From contig OW051492.1 in assembly GCA_932521035.1 (NCBI GenBank), forward strand, positions 682,001-746,000: 64,000 bases of DNA. The letters are read 5' to 3'. This DNA is from Oscheius dolichura (lineage: Eukaryota > Nematoda > Chromadorea > Rhabditida > Rhabditidae). A model generated the notes under the pieces. That model searched no databases, was not told the origin of the DNA, and worked only from the letters and a program-made list of their open reading frames with translations. Below are positions 51,808 to 63,780 of this stretch, piece after piece; position 1 is the stretch's first letter; each line of letters starts with the position of its first letter. The position numbers and the translations under genes were made by a program.

Positions 51808-52963
51808 ATGGCAAAAGCCCCCAAGCAGGACCGCAAGACGAGAAATGCCATCAACGAGGTCGTGACCCGCGAATTCACCATCCACTTGCACAAACGCATC
51901 AAGGGAATGTAAGTAGAGATTAATTAGATTAATATTAATTTTAATATATTTTCAGCGGTGCTAAGAAGCGCGCTCCCCGAGCCATTGACGAGATCAAGAA
52001 GTTCGCCAAGGATCAAATGAAGACAGACGATGTTCGCGTCGATACCCGGCTAAATAAATTCATCTGGTCCAAGGGAATCAAGTCAGTTCTTCCTTCTTTT
52101 TCCTTTTTTGTTTAGCAAATACCAACCTATCATTGAAAACGCTTCAAAAATCCAGAAAAATTATCCCCTTCTCTAGAAAGGGGATAATGACCCGTTATCC
52201 TTTTTCTCGCCTGTTGTTCAAATTTCGCGGGCTATTCCAGAAAAGCGGACATTTTTATGGTCCAGTGACGGTAATTTAGTAGCCAGAGCCACTAACTAAT
52301 GAGTCCCCCACAGAAAAAACTAACTGGTATCCTTAAAAGATTGATGCCCCCCGTCGGGAATAGGACCTACAGGGAAGTCGTCTAAAATGGTCTAGTCTCC
52401 CCTTTCCCATCCATTTTTCGCTTCTTTCGAACCACACAGTCCCTTTTTCTCGATAATCTGTGCCCTCAACTGGCTAATAATCTGCGCTGGGCTCTGATTT
52501 TGCCAATTAGCCGAAGCCAGAAGTCTCCCAGGCATTGTAGGGAGGTAAACTGGCTTTTTTTCCCCGGGCATATCTATTTTTCGGATAAAATGAACTGTAG
52601 AGAGGGGGGACTTATCCATTGAAAACTATCGAAAATTTAGGAATCTATCGCCGTTTTTGGGTAAAATTCGGGCTATTCGTTCAAATATGCAAGCTCCCGC
52701 CCCTTTCCCTGAACTTTTGATGATTTTTGATTTTTAGAGACGAAGAACAGTATTTGTTATATTTTCAATTCAATATATATTTTTTATATATATAATATAT
52801 TTTTTCTGTTTACAGGAACGTGCCGTTCCGCGTGCGAGTGCGTCTGTCGCGCCGCCGTAACGAGGACGAGGACTCTGCCCACAAGCTGTACACCCTCTGT
52901 ACCTTCGTGCCCTGCACCAGCTTCAAAGGACTCACCAATGTCAACGTCGACAGCGAAGAGTAA
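51808..52963 (+). CDS. rpl-31: 60S ribosomal protein L31 (eL31), copy 2
   Basis: Exons 51808-51908, 51956-52081, 52816-52963; 124 residues. [106 protein letters not shown]. Intron positions and phases equal those of copy 1 at 30244, but intron 2 is 734 bp and codon use is GC-rich. Differences from copy 1 are concentrated in the N-terminal 14 residues and the C-terminal 30; the centre is almost identical. Both copies look intact. Confidence 0.95.
52392..52619 (-). CDS. Possible small nested ORF inside L31 copy 2 intron 2
   Basis: A 75-codon ATG-to-stop frame antisense to the host. The middle reads [20 protein letters not shown] and [15 protein letters not shown], more protein-like than neighbouring shadow frames. 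No acceptor directly upstream of the ATG and no recognisable family. Could be an exon fragment of a dead gene or chance. Confidence 0.25.
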   Translation of the reverse strand: MDKSPLSTVHFIRKIDMPGEKKPVYLPTMPGRLLASANWQNQSPAQIISQLRAQIIEKKGLCGSKEAKNGWERGD

Positions 52964-53416
52964 AAAGCCTATTGTTATTTTTGTTACAAAAATCAACAAC
53001 AATAAATCATTGTTATTCCTAGTTTTTCCTCTCACTGTTCGCACTTTTCAGGGGGTTCTTGTCCTTTGTCTACTTCTCGCCTTCATTTTCCTTGGTTCTC
53101 GACTATTTCATCTGTTTTTTTATGTTAATTTGAGACCATTTTATGAAGAAATGGCAAAAAAAATAAATAATAAGACACCTATATTTTTTAAAGATTTCTT
53201 ACACGATGGCGCAATGGTAACGCGCCCGATTACAAATATTCCGGTCTCGAGTTCGAATTCCGCGCTGGGTATTACCATCTTTGCCACGTTTATCGATATT
53301 TTTGCTCACTTTTTAGCACTTTTCTGGTTTTAGAATTAAGTTTTTCTTTCATTTTATCACTATTTTCGCCTTTCTTCCCGTTTTTACACCTAATAATCAA
53401 TTTCCAGGATGAAATT
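52964..53416. other. Intergenic region after L31 copy 2, with a tRNA-like locus
   Basis: L31 3' UTR with AATAAA at about 53,001, then AT-rich sequence, a degenerate tRNA-like locus (53200-53272) and a TTTCCAG acceptor at 53,407 just before the next start. Confidence 0.45.
53200..53272 (+). tRNA. tRNA-like locus, degenerate
   Basis: A-box TGGCGCAATGG and a B-box variant AGTTCGAATTCC at near-canonical spacing; D-stem GCGC/GCGC intact. The anticodon and acceptor stems are largely unpaired. The 5' half resembles tRNA-Trp. Probably tRNA-derived rather than functional. Confidence 0.3.
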
Positions 53417-56400
53417 ATGAGAATATACGCGTATAAGGGCGGAATTTTATTGGAAAATAAAGGATCCCGGCTATTTTTGACTGCCGAAGGAAAGGGAGAA
53501 CTTATCACAGGTTACTATAGCCATTTTTCTTTTAATTTAAAGAATTTTAGAGCCAATTCCGGATGTTTCCCTCAGCGCCGAGGCGTACCTCTTCCTGGGA
53601 CAGCTTTCCATCGAGGGAACGGCCTACATTCTGGTTGTGACCCAAGCTACCGTAGTTGGCCAGTTCCAAAAACCAAAAGTAGGCTCTTTCATTCAATTTT
53701 TAAGTGTTTTCAATTAAAGGGAGCGGCGATCTACAGGATCGAGAGGGTCTGTGCCATTCCCCTGGCAGCTGACGAGCGGACAATAGCCAAATGTGTGGAG
53801 GATTCCCTAAATTCCGGGCGTTTGAACCGGGGAAAGGAGAAAATCCTCCGTTTTATTGACAAAATCAGTCTGTTTTCCCTAATTTTACGCTTTAAAAAAA
53901 TGAAATTTAGACGCTCCTGTGCCTCAAAGTTCGTCTGTCCTAGAAATTCTACGTTTATTTAATGAAAATCCCGATTTTTATTACTGTGAAGAGAGGGATC
54001 TGACCCTATCTGTACAAAGGTACATTTGTGTTTGAATTTCCTTGCCGCCGCACCCGTAAAATCTCGGCAGATCGCGGGGCTGGCTCGATGCGCACTGGAA
54101 CTAATTGAAGCCCGAGCTACCGAGATTTTACGGGTGCAGCGGCGCGGAATCTGCTTCTGAATCTTCTTGTTCTAATCCAGTTTTTGCAGTTATTTCTCCG
54201 GAAAAGAGACAAATCTTGAATTTTTCTGGAATTATCACAATCTCTCCTTCCTCCACGGGGTCGAACTGCCAGAAGAACAGCGAAAAATCTGGCTGACCCC
54301 AATAATTCAAGGATTTGTTCGAAGCGTCGAGTTGTCTCTCGTAGAAGACTCCCAACTGCCGACTAGTATGAATTTGACCCTGATTTCGAGACGCTCGATA
54401 AAACGAGCCGGAGCACGGTATCTCCGAAGGTTTATCTTAATTCTCCACTTATAAAAATTATTTTCTTTCCAGAGGGATAGATACGGATTCAAATGTTGCG
54501 AATTTTGTTGAATCCGAGTTGATTTTGAACATTTTTGACCATCATCTCTCATTTGTCCAGGTTCAGCCAGCCTTTTCCCCTCGACACCCCAATTTCCAGG
54601 TCAGAGGCTCCGTTCCCATTTTCTGGAGCCAAAGAGGCTACAAATATCGACCCCCGCTGGCTATTGACCGTCCACTCGAAGAATCTATACCTTATTTTGA
54701 GAAGGTAGTCCACATTTCATTGCTTTTCTTCGAAATTCACTTGAAACCCGGGGTAAAATGTATCAGATCTTCTTCACCAGGATCTATTTGGTGGGGTAAA
54801 CACGAAACCCGGCTCAAATAGGCCATTTCCACATCTCTGACCCATCGAAAGATGTGGATAGAGTGATTTTTGGAAAGTCTTCCCTTTGTGGAAGACGAAG
54901 AAGCTGAAACAGAAGGATTTGGGTAATTCGTCCCTTTCAGCATATGAGCTGCCTAATCGCTGAATACGGAACTCCGCTCATCGCTATAAATCTCGTGGAT
55001 CAGACCGGAAGGGAGCTAAACTTGGCTAAAAGCTATATAGAGGTACCGTAACCCATTTTCCCCCAAGAAATGACAATTTTCAGCACGCTGTGAAGCACAA
55101 TTCCGAGAATTTGACATTCGTCTCGTTTGACCTGCATCACCATTGCCGGGGGCTCCGTTTCGACCGAATTTCTACCCTCATTTCCGCGGTAGAAAACGAA
55201 TTGAACGGGATCGGATTCTGTTGGGTGGATAAAACTGGTACTTTCCCTTTTTGGAAATCTAAACATTTGAGTTTTAGGTGAGGTTGTAAGGCAGCAGAAT
55301 GGAGTAGTCCGGACGAATTGTGTGGACTGCCTCGATAGGACCAATGTTGTCCAGGTAAAATGGCTCTGATCCTCTAAAATAAGTAAATTATAGGGCAGTA
55401 TCTCCCAGTATGTCTGTATGCGCCAGGCACAACGCCTAGGAATATTTGGACCGCTCTGTGAGCCGCCGGAAGCGCTGGTCAATATTTTACAAACTCTATG
55501 GGCCGATAATGGAGATTCCATCTCAACACAGGTACACTTTTTGAAGAAGAGTTTCATGAAAATGAACCACCTCGTTTCAATTTATCGCCTTCCACAAAGG
55601 GGAGGCATTCCAAAAATTACTCTGTCCACATCTTTCAATGGGTCAGAAATGTTTACAAACCTCAAAGCTTGAACCTGTAATAGGCATCGCTAAAACCAGG
55701 CGCCGGAAAGCCGTAGCGCGCAGCTGCCGAGATTTTACGGGTCCGGCGGCGGCGCCATCCTCAGGCAAGATTCCTTTTGCATTTCAGACTTTTGCATTCA
55801 ACCAATAATTTTAATTGTATAAGATGATATTTTCTAATTTTTTTCACAGATCATCTTGAAGAGGATACAAAAAAATACTGAATTGATGTGTAGAATCGTT
55901 ATAAATGAAGAAAAAGCAGCCGAAGGGTTAAAATTATCATTTCAGTACGCCGGTACAGCTGCTCTCAAAGGAGATGTGACTCGTTCTGGAGAGAGAAAAT
56001 TCACAGGAATTGTCCGAGACGGTTATAACAGCGCCTCTCGGTATTATCTCTCCCATATGAAGGACACAGTCCGACAAAAAGCCATAAATCTATTCCTTGG
56101 CGTTCCTGATCAAGGTTATTGTATTTTTCTCCCTCAAAAAATAAAAGCAATATTCAGGAACAGAAACAATGGCCGTTGTTGAGGTAGAAGACGAAGAAGA
56201 AGAGGATGAAAGCGTTTCCCGGCTGGTAAACGAGACGATTCATTTCTTAATGCCAGAAAATGAAGTAGTCGTTGGTGGCTGGGGCCTGGTGGATGCTCAA
56301 ATCGGCGGAGACAATGTAGACTCTATTCTCCTACTAACAAAGTATATTTCCTGATTAAAAATATAAAAATAATTTAGAAAGTGTCTCCATGTCGCTACCT

Positions 56401-57205
56401 ACGACGACGATACTCAGAAACTAGTCGACGTCCGAATGGTACCGCTTATGGAAGTAGAGAAAGTCGAACTCGGTCAATATTCTCGCTCCTCGCCTGTTTG
56501 TCTCCGAATCCAACAGAAATCCGATCAGCAAGCTATTATTCTTCATCCGGCAAAGACTCGTCTCTTCAATAATGTTGCTTTACGGTTGAAGAGTCAAGAA
56601 GAAGCTGATGAATATATTGAATCCATAGCCGAGCAGGTAAAATATATTCCTATAAAAATAAAAGAATTTTTAGATAAGAATAACATTTGAAACGAATACA
56701 GGCAAAGAGCTGAATTTGTCAACAGGTGCAAAAATTAATGTAAACCGTCAAAATACTGCAAAGTTAGAAACTATGGAATACAAACTAGCCTAATATTATT
56801 TAGAAAAGCTTTTGCTACAATGACTTCTGCTTTAAAAATTGCTCTGAAAAAAACACCAGCACCTCCTCTGAAAAGTAAGAGGAATATAAATATAAAAATA
56901 TAAATTCAGGACAAGATAGTCCAGACGATAGCGGAACGTGCACTCCAGTTCCGGAGGAGCCACCACCAATGGATCCGCATCATTTTTCGGATGATACAGT
57001 TGTTGACACACAAAGAATGCCCGTACCGGCGGAAGTGCGCAGCTCTTCGTCGGAAGGGCGTCTTGTGGATAAATCCTCGGCCAACTTGGTGTCCCGCTTG
57101 AAGGGATTGCCATTTATGAAAGGTGTTACGGCCGAAAGAGCCGATCCATTTGAAGCATATTCTAGTCAAATTAATGAGTCTCATACAAAATTCATAATGC
57201 TTTGA
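53417..57205 (+). CDS. inpp5f: SAC-domain phosphoinositide phosphatase of the SAC2/INPP5F type
   Basis: Opens [23 protein letters not shown]-domain blocks in order: [20 protein letters not shown], then [20 protein letters not shown], then [16 protein letters not shown] with the CX5R catalytic motif (exon ending 55,353), [51 protein letters not shown]. After the SAC domain an acidic linker leads to the hSac2 homology domain ([66 protein letters not shown]), which distinguishes INPP5F from synaptojanin and SAC1. INPP5F is a PI4P 4-phosphatase of endosomes. The C-terminal tail is Ser/Pro-rich. Introns in the 5' half carry hairpin and composite repeats. Convergent with cox-4. Confidence 0.9.
54044..54147. 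repeat. Hairpin element (family A), inpp5f intron
   Basis: Arms CACCCGTAAAATCTCGGCAG and CTACCGAGATTTTACGGG around a 60-bp centre. Confidence 0.85.
54836..54899 (-). repeat. Partial composite repeat (family B)
   Basis: Inverted fragment with CCCATCGAAAGATGTGGA and GGAAAGTCTTCC...GGAAGAC, matching the non-hairpin end of family B; the hairpin arm is missing. Confidence 0.6.
55584..55756 (+). repeat. Composite repeat (family B), inpp5f intron
   Basis: Full-length copy: CGCCTTCCACAAAGGGGAGG at the left, CTCTGTCCACATCTTTC, and CTGCCGAGATTTTACGGG at the right. Confidence 0.8.
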
Positions 57206-57579
57206 TCTGTTAAAAAACGAGCTTTTTATACATACCTAGTTGTATGCTGTGCATTTATTAGTCTCTTTGTACATTCCAAACAATCAAACAATCTCTAGTT
57301 CACTTGTAGTCTCTTATATTGCTTTACCATTTGTATGCCCAACAACTTTTTCATTTTTGTCTGTGATAACCTGCCTAAATTAATTCGCCAAATAAGACAA
57401 TTTCAAATTTCAAGGAAGAGACAATCTCATCACAAAAAATATTTATACTACACTTATCGTACAATATCTCTCGGGAAGCCAAAAATGGCGAGTCACCTAC
57501 GATATAACTATGATGAAAGAGTTGATGCAGTTCTGACCGCCACGAAAGGAAATGTACGAAAGCTACTACATCTAGGAAT

Positions 57580-58603
57580 TTACTTCCACTTCTTGTTCTC
57601 ATAGTCGTAGTACTTGGCAGGTCCAAGGAAGGTTCCCTAAAACGTAGCAGCATGATAATAAAATGTGTACGGCGAACCTTCTCCAAAACAAGCATCCTCT
57701 CAACCTGGGCCTCCTTGTACTCATCCTGGAAGGTAGGCGGCAGTTCGGGATAAGCTGAAAAGGTAAATTAAAATATTAAACCCGATACAATAATATAGTC
57801 GGTGAAAGAATATGCGAAAATATAAATACATACCAAATTTGTTCAAGAAGGTAGCATAGAATGTAGCCAAAGAAAGAACCGACAAAACTACAGCAGAAAT
57901 GACCTTCCAGTAACCGGTGGGGGCCTCGAACTCGGCAAGGGTTTGCTTGAAGGCGTAGCGATACACTGAAAAGAAGATTTGTTGATATACTTCAATGCTT
58001 TGCAAAGTTTAGCTTCTACACGTAATGTGAACAAAATAACTGATAAATAAGGCAGCACAATTAACTTACACAATTTCTTCTCTTCATTTGAGAGGCTCTT
58101 CCAATCTCCCTGTTCTTTCGTTCTAATGGGGTTAATTGTTCCGTCATCCTTACGGAAGCGGATAGCAGGGTACCAGTAGTCAAGACGGTCTTGATAAGTC
58201 TAAAGCAGATGTTGTAATGAAATACAATAAGTTATAGGAAAAAAACAACGAATAATAAATAACTAACACTATCTCCCGTGGATCCAAATCCGACGAGCTC
58301 ACGGCCGGCAGCCTTCTCAGGTCCCCACCAGTGTTCGATGTGGTGCCCGCCTAAAAAACAAAAGTAAATATAAAACTTGCTGCGTAATGTGTATCGTTCT
58401 TTTAGAAATAGAGAAAATAAGCCACAAATCAAGAAGTGTCGTTATATATTGTTCTTTCCATGTATTTTCTTTGTTTCTTCTATACAAACATTTATCAATC
58501 AATATCAAATTCCTGTGTGTAAAATTGACTTACTAGAAAGGGTTGAGGACGTCTGGAATGTGCGTACAGCTAGCCGGGGCAGAGCCAGGTTACGAGACAG
58601 CAT
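57580..58603 (-). CDS. cox-4: Cytochrome c oxidase subunit 4 (COX4)
   Basis: Start MLSRNLALPRLAVRTFQTSS, a typical mitochondrial presequence; an acceptor ATTTTCAG lies 3 bp before the ATG. Mature part: GHHIEHWWGPEKAAGRELVG, YQDRLDYWYPAIRFRKDDGT, LSNEEKKLLYRYAFKQTLAE, a single membrane helix VISAVVLSVLSLATFYATFL, then PPTFQDEYKEAQVERMLVLE and YYDYENKKWK at the end. COX4 is a nuclear-encoded inner-membrane subunit of complex IV. Five or six small exons. Convergent with inpp5f (about 375 bp between stops). Confidence 0.93.
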
Positions 58604-59397
58604 CGCCTGAAAATAAAAAGAAATATAAAATTTATAAAAGCAATAAAATGAAAAATTGTGAAGTGCACGTAATTTTGTCTCTAGTCTATTTCATCTTTTT
58701 GCATCTATGTACAGCCAAACGTTTACATATTCTGTGAGCAAAAATTGTTAGCATTCGTTTGCAAGATATAATATGCAACAAAAATAAAACAAAGTTGGTA
58801 AAAATAATCAAAACGGGCGTTCTGTGGAGTCGAGTCTCGACTTGACTGAGTACTCAACGTCTAGACATGGCCGATCAGCAGCCAAATGTCTCAAACAGCG
58901 GCAAATGAAAACTTTTGAAAGAAGTGAGAAGAAAATGAACTGTTGGCTATTTATTCGATTTTTTCATATTTTCTCTACTGTAAATTGATAAAATTTGATA
59001 CATTTTATTGCCAGACAACTGTAGAAAGCAATATTCAGGCGTACAACAATAGAAATGATGGGAAAATAGAAGAAAAGCAACAATTTTCACAAAAAGAGAC
59101 AGTAAGTTAGACGAATGCTCAATTTAGGTCAATCCAACGCTTGGGCGAGCTCTAAAATTAGCATTTGTCCAATTTCACAAAGGAGCAAGGATACAGTACC
59201 GGCGGGATTGCGAAATGAGCCGACCATCTTTGTAGCTTCATTTCTCAACTTCTTCTTCCATTTTCCTCCATTTTTTTTGTATAAAAACAGTTTTATAAAT
59301 TATAAAATACAAAAAGCAAGCAATAATTACGCTTTTCTATGTCAAATTGTAGCTTTTTATTGCAGTTTTTCATTAATTTTATTCAGAAACCGGGCAA
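58604..59397. promoter_or_regulatory. Divergent upstream region of cox-4 and mcph-1
   Basis: About 790 bp between two divergently transcribed start codons, AT-rich, without repeats of family A or B. An acceptor TTTATTCAG lies 13 bp before the mcph-1 ATG. No specific promoter motif identified. Confidence 0.4.
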
Positions 59398-62300
59398 ATG
59401 ACCACAGCTTATAATTTCCCGGATTTGGACATTTCTCCAATTGATCAGGATGGCTCAAATGCTTCTGTAGTAACTATTAGCGACTCGGATCATCTAACAA
59501 TTGTGAGTTTTCTAAATTTTTTTAGTAAATAATGAAGAATTCTTCCAGGAATTGGAAATATCTCTTCCTCCAGGAAATAATGTTGATCCAGAAGCTTCCC
59601 TGGCTAGAATAGAGGAAGATATTTCCGAATTTGATAGCATTTTCGAATTTCCGTTGGATTCTCCTAGTAGAAGAGCTGCTCCAACGAACCAGGAAGATGA
59701 GGGTAATTATTCCTCCGAAGAAGTCTTCCAACGGCTGGAAAATGATGCCAGGAGGGTCCTCTGCGCTAGCCATTCTATAGATGAGGAAGAATTAGGCTCC
59801 CAGGACGGTTCCTGTATGAGTAATACCATTCTTCGAGGTGAGTTTTGCTTCCCCAGACAACCAAAATTCAAGCATCCGCACCCGTAAAATCTCGGCAGCT
59901 GTTAGACCCTTTAGGCGCCGCGCGCGCCTTCCAGCCCTTTCAGCTGCCGAGGTTTTACGGGTGCGGGCAAAATGGACCGGATTAACTATTTCTGCTGGGA
60001 AAAGTGCATTTTTATGGATTTTTTTCAGGAATCACGGCCTTCGTCGACTTCCAATGTTGTATGGAGTCTGCCAAGACAGTAAAATCGAAGCTCCGCCAGA
60101 TGGGAGCCGTTGTCCTCCGCCGGATGTCCGCCACCGTCAGCCATGTTGTTTTCTCCCGTGGTGGGAGGAAAAGCACCCTCCAGGCGGTACTCTCCCTCCA
60201 GCCACGGCCATTCCTCGTTGATCCCCACTGGGTACACTCGTAAGCCTCTCTTCCCTTTAAAAACTACCGTATTCAGCTGTTATTTTAATCAATTCCGAGC
60301 CCCAGAGGAGAGTTACAGTCTCTATGGCTGTAAATACCTGGTCAACTCCCTCCGTCGAGCTTCTCTAGATCCCGAAGGTCCCGAACCGATAGAGGATTCC
60401 CTAAATTTGATTGAATTATCCCCAGAAGATGATCTGAATCCCAAAAGGAAATCTACAGTACCCCTACTCCGGTCAAATAGTACCGTAAGCCTGTCTGAAG
60501 TTCGTTTTTGGTCTGGTCCTCCAATTTTTAAATTGTTAGAGCGCAGAATTGACTTTTGATCAACCGATGACGGCTACCCAGCTCTTGTCGAAAATTGATG
60601 TCCTCTCGAAGAAGTTAGATAGGCTGGCGGCAGACGATACGGCAGCCTTGGCTCATGGAAAACGCTGTCCGAGTAGACAGAGCCTAGCGGGGGAGGAGAA
60701 TGGACCGAAGAGTACTGGAACAAGTACTAATCAAGTAAGAGACAGTCTGTATAAGGAAAAGAAGGATATGGTTTAGTTTCCCGAGAAGACAACCCTCCCG
60801 CTGAGGAGAAGAACTCACGGAGCTTTTGGACTGGCTCATAGACTACCGTATTCAGGAGCAGTGAAAGAAATGGAAGCACATCGAGGTCATTTCATACTTT
60901 CTGTTAGTTTATCGCCTTCCACAATGGGAAGGCTTTCCAAAAATTGGTCTGTTCACATTTTTCAATGGTCCAGAAAGGTTACAAACCTCAAACACCAAAA
61001 CCTATAAAGGCGACACTAAAATTAGGCACCGGAAAGCCATAGCGCGCAGCTGCCGAGAATTTACGGGTGCGGCAGCGGCGCGCCGGCGTCGCCTCTTCCC
61101 AGGCTAATTCTCCTTTTTAGAGGCTACCAACGCGGAAAAAGGAATAATGGACATTACCAACCGACTGAATTCGGTAGCCGTGGGTCCTGGGCAGAAGAGG
61201 GTCAATGGGATTGATGATATGAGAAGGACACAGTCGAAAAATTTGAACCAAATCCATAAAAATTTACAAAATAATTCAAAATACCGACGGAAGAAGGGTC
61301 CGTGCCAGCCAGTCAAAAATCCCCGTTCATTCCTTCCAGTAATTTCTGAAACCCTGGATGAGACAGAAGAGTCGCTTCTTCGGACTCCAAGAGGTTATTT
61401 TCTACATTTTTTAAATTTTTGATAATTACAGTACCCCAAGCTCGGCCGGTAGTGAATACCGCTTCGGGAATCATTAATCGACTTCAAAATATCCCCAGCT
61501 CTGATGAATTTGCAAATAATGGAAATTCCCGGGTCAAAAAGAGAGGAATCGTCTTTACTGGTTTCAATAGGGAAGAAGAAGCCCTCCTGAAAGAAGCCGC
61601 CAGCTTTTTAGAACTCCGGGTACAGACTAAAATTGATCAAGGTGGGATTTTACTGTATTTTTGGCTGTTTGGAAGGAAAAGAGCCACAGTTAGACAACGG
61701 AAGAGCCACAGTTAGACAGCGGAAAAGCCATAATATGGCCTAACAGTCCTTTAAAATTGAAAAAATAGGCTAAAAATTATGGTGAATTCAATATTCTCTT
61801 CAGGAACCCGGTGTGTTATCAGTCATAAGGGACAGCGAACCCTGGCGACACTTCGAGCCATCTGTATGGGAATCCCGGTGGTCAAACCAGAATGGGTAGG
61901 CTTCTATCCTTTATTTTTGTTATCTAGGGACTGTCAGAAAGCTAAAAATACAAAAAATACAGTACAAAATAAAGGGAAGAAGACAAAAAATGGTCCCGAG
62001 AGGAAAGCGCGCCTTTCAATAAAGGGGACCCGCAATCGCTTCGGGACCAATTTTCAAATTTTCCAAAAAAATCGCCGTTGTTTCTTTTCTAGACCCAGTT
62101 CTCTATAAATTAACCTGACTCGCCAGAAATCTATAATTTCGAATAGAGGTCCCGAAACGATGGCTCGCTCTTCATAAAAACGCAATCGTTTCGAGAGCCT
62201 GACCAGAATTTCTGGGTTCTTCTCACTTTTTTTCAATTCTACAGTACCCCTAGTTCCAAATATTTCCAATTTCAGCTCCAAATCTGTGAATCCCAGGACA

Positions 62301-63058
62301 AATTGGTCGGTTTGAAGCGCTTCGCCTATCCCCAATGGCAGCGAGTCGTAGGTTCTCCAGTTCCCTTTTAACCCGATTGAAATTCCAGCTCCAGCCGGCC
62401 AAGTCTACCCTTTTCCGTCGATTGGGTCATATTCTAGTGGTCGACGGCTGTTCCCCACCCAGTGAGGAACTCAAATGGATGATTAGGAAATGTGGCGGAG
62501 AGGTCTTTTTTTCATTTTAGGACCAGAATAACTGAATCTGCCCATTCCAGTTGGTCTCCTCTGCCAACGAGGCGGATCTCATCATTTGTCCGGAAAATCA
62601 AGAAGTACAGATCCCCTGGACGAGGACAGGGACAGCTAGACCTCCTCTAGTCGTTCAGGAACGATATATATTAGGTAATATTTTTTAAAAATAGAAAAAA
62701 AAATTAGAAATAACTCGGAATCCATCCATTTTTGATCTTCCGGCGCGCAATAACTTTTAGCCTGGATAAAATTATAACTTTTTATATAAGCTTTATACCA
62801 TAATTATACTTAAAATGTAGCCCATAAAATTCTCTACAAGAACATCTATTTTATTATATTTTTTAAATATAATATTAAAAAATGGGAAGCTATAACTCGA
62901 AAAAGCGAGTTTCCAGGGGTAAACTAGGTCAAATCTCTCAAATTTTGGGTCAAAATGCTTGAAATTCTTCTGGTTTTTTAGATTGTATAACCCAGGGGAG
63001 TCTTCTGGTTCTCGCTGACTACTCAGATCTCTCAATAACCGTCGTGGACACGGACTAA
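59398..63058 (+). CDS. mcph1: Microcephalin-type BRCT protein (MCPH1)
   Basis: Start MTTAYNFPDLDISPIDQDGS. After an acidic N-terminus comes a first BRCT domain: GITAFVDFQCCMESAKTVKS, MSATVSHVVFSRGGRKSTLQ, FLVDPHWVHSCYFNQFRAPE. Then a Ser/basic linker with PMTATQLLSKIDVLSKKLDR, and a C-terminal tandem BRCT pair: GIVFTGFNREEEALLKEAAS, RCVISHKGQRTLATLRAICM, GIPVVKPEWLQICESQDKLV; then HILVVDGCSPPSEELKWMIR, KCGGELVSSANEADLIICPE, ending DCITQGSLLVLADYSDLSIT. One N-terminal plus two C-terminal BRCTs is the microcephalin architecture. MCPH1 acts in chromosome condensation timing and DNA-damage response. Introns hold hairpin and composite repeats. The exon chain was checked at most but not all junctions. 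Confidence 0.84.
59876..59968. repeat. Hairpin element (family A), mcph1 intron
   Basis: Arms CACCCGTAAAATCTCGGCAG and CTGCCGAGGTTTTACGGG, GC-rich centre. Confidence 0.85.
60911..61084 (+). repeat. Composite repeat (family B), mcph1 intron
   Basis: Full-length copy starting CGCCTTCCACAATGGGAAGG and ending in CTGCCGAGAATTTACGGG with a GC tail. Confidence 0.8.
61996..62210. repeat. Two short stem-loops of a shared family in an mcph1 intron
   Basis: GTCCCGAGAGGAAAGC... with CAATCGCTTCGGGACC (61,996-62,050) and GGTCCCGAAACGATGG... with CAATCGTTTCGAGAGCC (62,145-62,205). A related stem-loop, GGTCCCACAGCGAAG...CGCTTCGGGACC, sits in the granulin gene's last intron at about 8796-8838. Confidence 0.55.
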
Positions 63059-63780
63059 CTGCTCCCCTTCCCGCCATCTGCCTATTTCCTCCCAATTTCC
63101 TCTTTCTTTCATTTATTTGTTCTTTTCCCGCCATTTCGCTGATCAAATGTAATAAAGCTCTTCATCTCTGCTCCTCAATCAAAGACAAAAAACCACGAGG
63201 GTGTAATAAACGGGAGACGGGCAGCCCTGGGAGCCGGCAACGCTAATCTCAACTACTCCGACCCCATTAGACGCACACTTGCGTACTTTTCCCGCTTTTT
63301 CGGGATTAACTGCTCGGTATTTATTGTTATTCAAATTTTTTTCTATTTTTTTTACCTGGAGAAATATTCCCGGGAAAATTCTACGCGTTTTATCGTCTCC
63401 CACTGGAGATTCGTCTCAACTCGTCGTAAAATCATGTCCTGTTGGTGAGTTTTTCGATTTTTTGGCTTTTTCATTGAGGTTATGTATTTATTCACTCTCT
63501 ATTTATATTTCTAGTAGTTATTTTTATGAAATTAGAGCTAAAAGTACTGTAATTTGATCATAACAGCTATTTTTCCGTAGTTCTGGCGGTAATTCCTCTT
63601 TTGGACCGCGCGTCACAGTTTTCCTTATGGTATAGTGGTTAGCGCGCTCGTCTCGCGTTCGACCGATAAAAGTTCGATTCGCCTGACCGTCAATTACATT
63701 TTTGCTTTATTACTAGACTGCAGAAATTGTTTTTTCCTCCAAAAATGAGCTCAAAAATTCAGTAAATCCACAATTTTCAG
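63059..63780. other. Intergenic region with a tRNA-like locus
   Basis: mcph1 3' UTR with AATAAAGC at about 63,151, then AT-rich sequence, a possible first exon or leader near 63,433 (ATGTCCTGTTG followed by GTGAG) and a tRNA-like locus at 63622-63692. An acceptor AATTTTCAG ends at 63,780. Confidence 0.45.
63622..63692 (+). tRNA. tRNA-like locus, degenerate
   Basis: A-box TGGTATAGTGG and B-box AGTTCGATTCGCC with canonical spacing, as in the tRNA-Gly/Asp/Glu group, but the T-stem (AAAAG/CGCCT), anticodon stem and acceptor stem do not pair. Probably tRNA-derived. Confidence 0.35.
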
